24,123 nt of DNA, taken from IMG/VR virus record IMGVR_UViG_3300020173_000057, positions 1 to 24,123 of that record; one strand, given 5' to 3'. The notes beneath the pieces are model-generated. The model saw nothing but the letters and a program-made list of their open reading frames with translations. It searched no databases and was not told where the DNA came from. Numbering within the stretch: position 1 is the first letter of the stretch; the number at the start of each line of letters is the position of its first letter. Origin of the DNA: a virus. The translations under genes and the position numbers were made by a program. Below are positions 23,538-24,123 of this stretch, piece after piece.

Positions 23538-24123
23538 TTAGAACCCGCTTGAAGACGTTTCAAATGAGTACAAAGCATATCGAAGTGCATCAGCCATGTG
23601 AGAGGCCATATTATGTTTAGGTTTTTCTCTCAAAAGATTTGGATTAGGATCCCATTGATATTGATCTAAAGCAGATAAAGTTTCTTTACACCTTTGATCT
23701 ACAATTAAAGCATTATTATCTACAATTCTTTCTACGTGCGCGATGCCATCTAACACTGACTTCTTAGCATTGGTGGTGCTTATGTCATACTGTTGAGCAA
23801 AATCATATCTGGTCTGCTGTGCTGCTGAATCAATAAAAATATAATCAATATCCCATTTATCTATGAGTTTTTGTATCTCTATAGCGTGCTGTTCTGTGGT
23901 CTTTTCACTATTTAAATACTCATCGAGAAGGTAGTACTTTTCTTCGTCCCAATCATATCCTATCACACAGAGAGCGGTCGGATCTCTATAGCCAACGTCA
24001 AGGCCTGCGAATATATCCATTCTGCTAGTATCTAGTTCTTCGAGGTTTGCGACACATTCTTCTGCATTGAAGTGCCATACTTGGCCTTCATAAGTGTTAA
24101 AGTCAGCTTCATATTCTTGTCGA
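23538..24123 (-). CDS. terL: Terminase large subunit, C-terminal nuclease domain (partial, N-terminus beyond window)
   Basis: The frame stays open through the right edge, giving 194 residues. It starts within RQEYEADFNTYEGQVWHFN, a typical segment just before the nuclease domain; the ATG at 24020 is therefore internal and not the true start. The RNase H-like nuclease domain shows its acidic residues in order: GLDVGYRDP, FIDSAAQQ and HMADALRYAL. This domain cuts concatemeric DNA during packaging; the ATPase domain lies outside the window. The gene ends 65 bases before the HNH endonuclease, which often assists terminase in such phages. The upstream terminase small subunit, if present, is not in view. 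Confidence 0.94.
   Translation of the reverse strand, partial: RQEYEADFNTYEGQVWHFNAEECVANLEELDTSRMDIFAGLDVGYRDPTALCVIGYDWDEEKYYLLDEYLNSEKTTEQHAIEIQKLIDKWDIDYIFIDSAAQQTRYDFAQQYDISTTNAKKSVLDGIAHVERIVDNNALIVDQRCKETLSALDQYQWDPNPNLLREKPKHNMASHMADALRYALYSFETSSSGF

Noticed and set aside
23510-23542. Ten-codon plus-strand frame with a GGAGAGG upstream, in the terminase-HNH gap
   Set aside because: It overlaps the minus-strand promoter, is too short to judge and its stop falls in the terminase gene end; the ribosome-site match is probably coincidental.
1-24123. tRNA genes, CRISPR arrays, insertion sequences, attachment sites, integrase
   Set aside because: None seen: the window is almost fully coding for structural genes and the longest gap (about 144 bases at 15306-15449) is explained by a terminator and a promoter.

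Overview
The window is the head-to-tail structural region of a tailed double-stranded DNA phage (or prophage) with a siphovirus plan: an HK97-type capsid and packaging module joined to a lambda-type long, non-contractile tail. Every supported gene lies on the minus strand, so transcription runs from the right end to the left. The DNA is AT-rich. The lambda-style tail tip set (M, L, K, I, J homologues) and two near-consensus sigma-70 promoters point to a Gram-negative host and host RNA polymerase, but the host cannot be named from this sequence. No integrase, repressor, tRNA or CRISPR array is visible, so lifestyle is undetermined.

Layout, right to left. Head module: terminase large subunit C-terminus (cut by the window edge), HNH endonuclease, portal, a small unknown protein, and one long reading frame that fuses the prohead protease to the major capsid protein. 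An internal ribosome-binding site can start the capsid protein alone. Neck and tube: head-tail connector, a 468-residue protein in the lambda-Z / HK97-gp10 position, tail terminator and an enlarged tail tube protein. Tail assembly: the G/GT chaperone pair with a clear -1 frameshift cassette, then a 1290-residue tape measure. Tail tip: gpM, gpL (with a large insertion), gpK (JAMM protease plus NlpC/P60), gpI and a giant gpJ receptor-binding protein of more than 2522 residues that is still open at base 1.

The genes are tightly packed, mostly overlapping by 1-14 bases or abutting. The few gaps hold the control signals. A promoter with a perfect TTGACA-N17-TATAAT lies just before the HNH gene. 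A UUCG-loop terminator follows the capsid gene, and a second follows the tail tube gene. A strong promoter (TTGACT-N17-TATACT) then precedes the chaperone, tape measure and tail tip genes. This suggests three transcription segments: packaging/capsid, neck/tube, and tail assembly/tip. The neck/tube segment is probably fed by readthrough or a weak promoter I could not identify with confidence.

Nothing here is a clearly unknown system. The observations most worth a second look are the nested capsid start inside the protease-capsid fusion, the frameshift cassette, the promoter/terminator partitioning, the tandem carbohydrate-binding-like insertion inside the Fe-S region of gpL, and the repeat-built distal part of gpJ.
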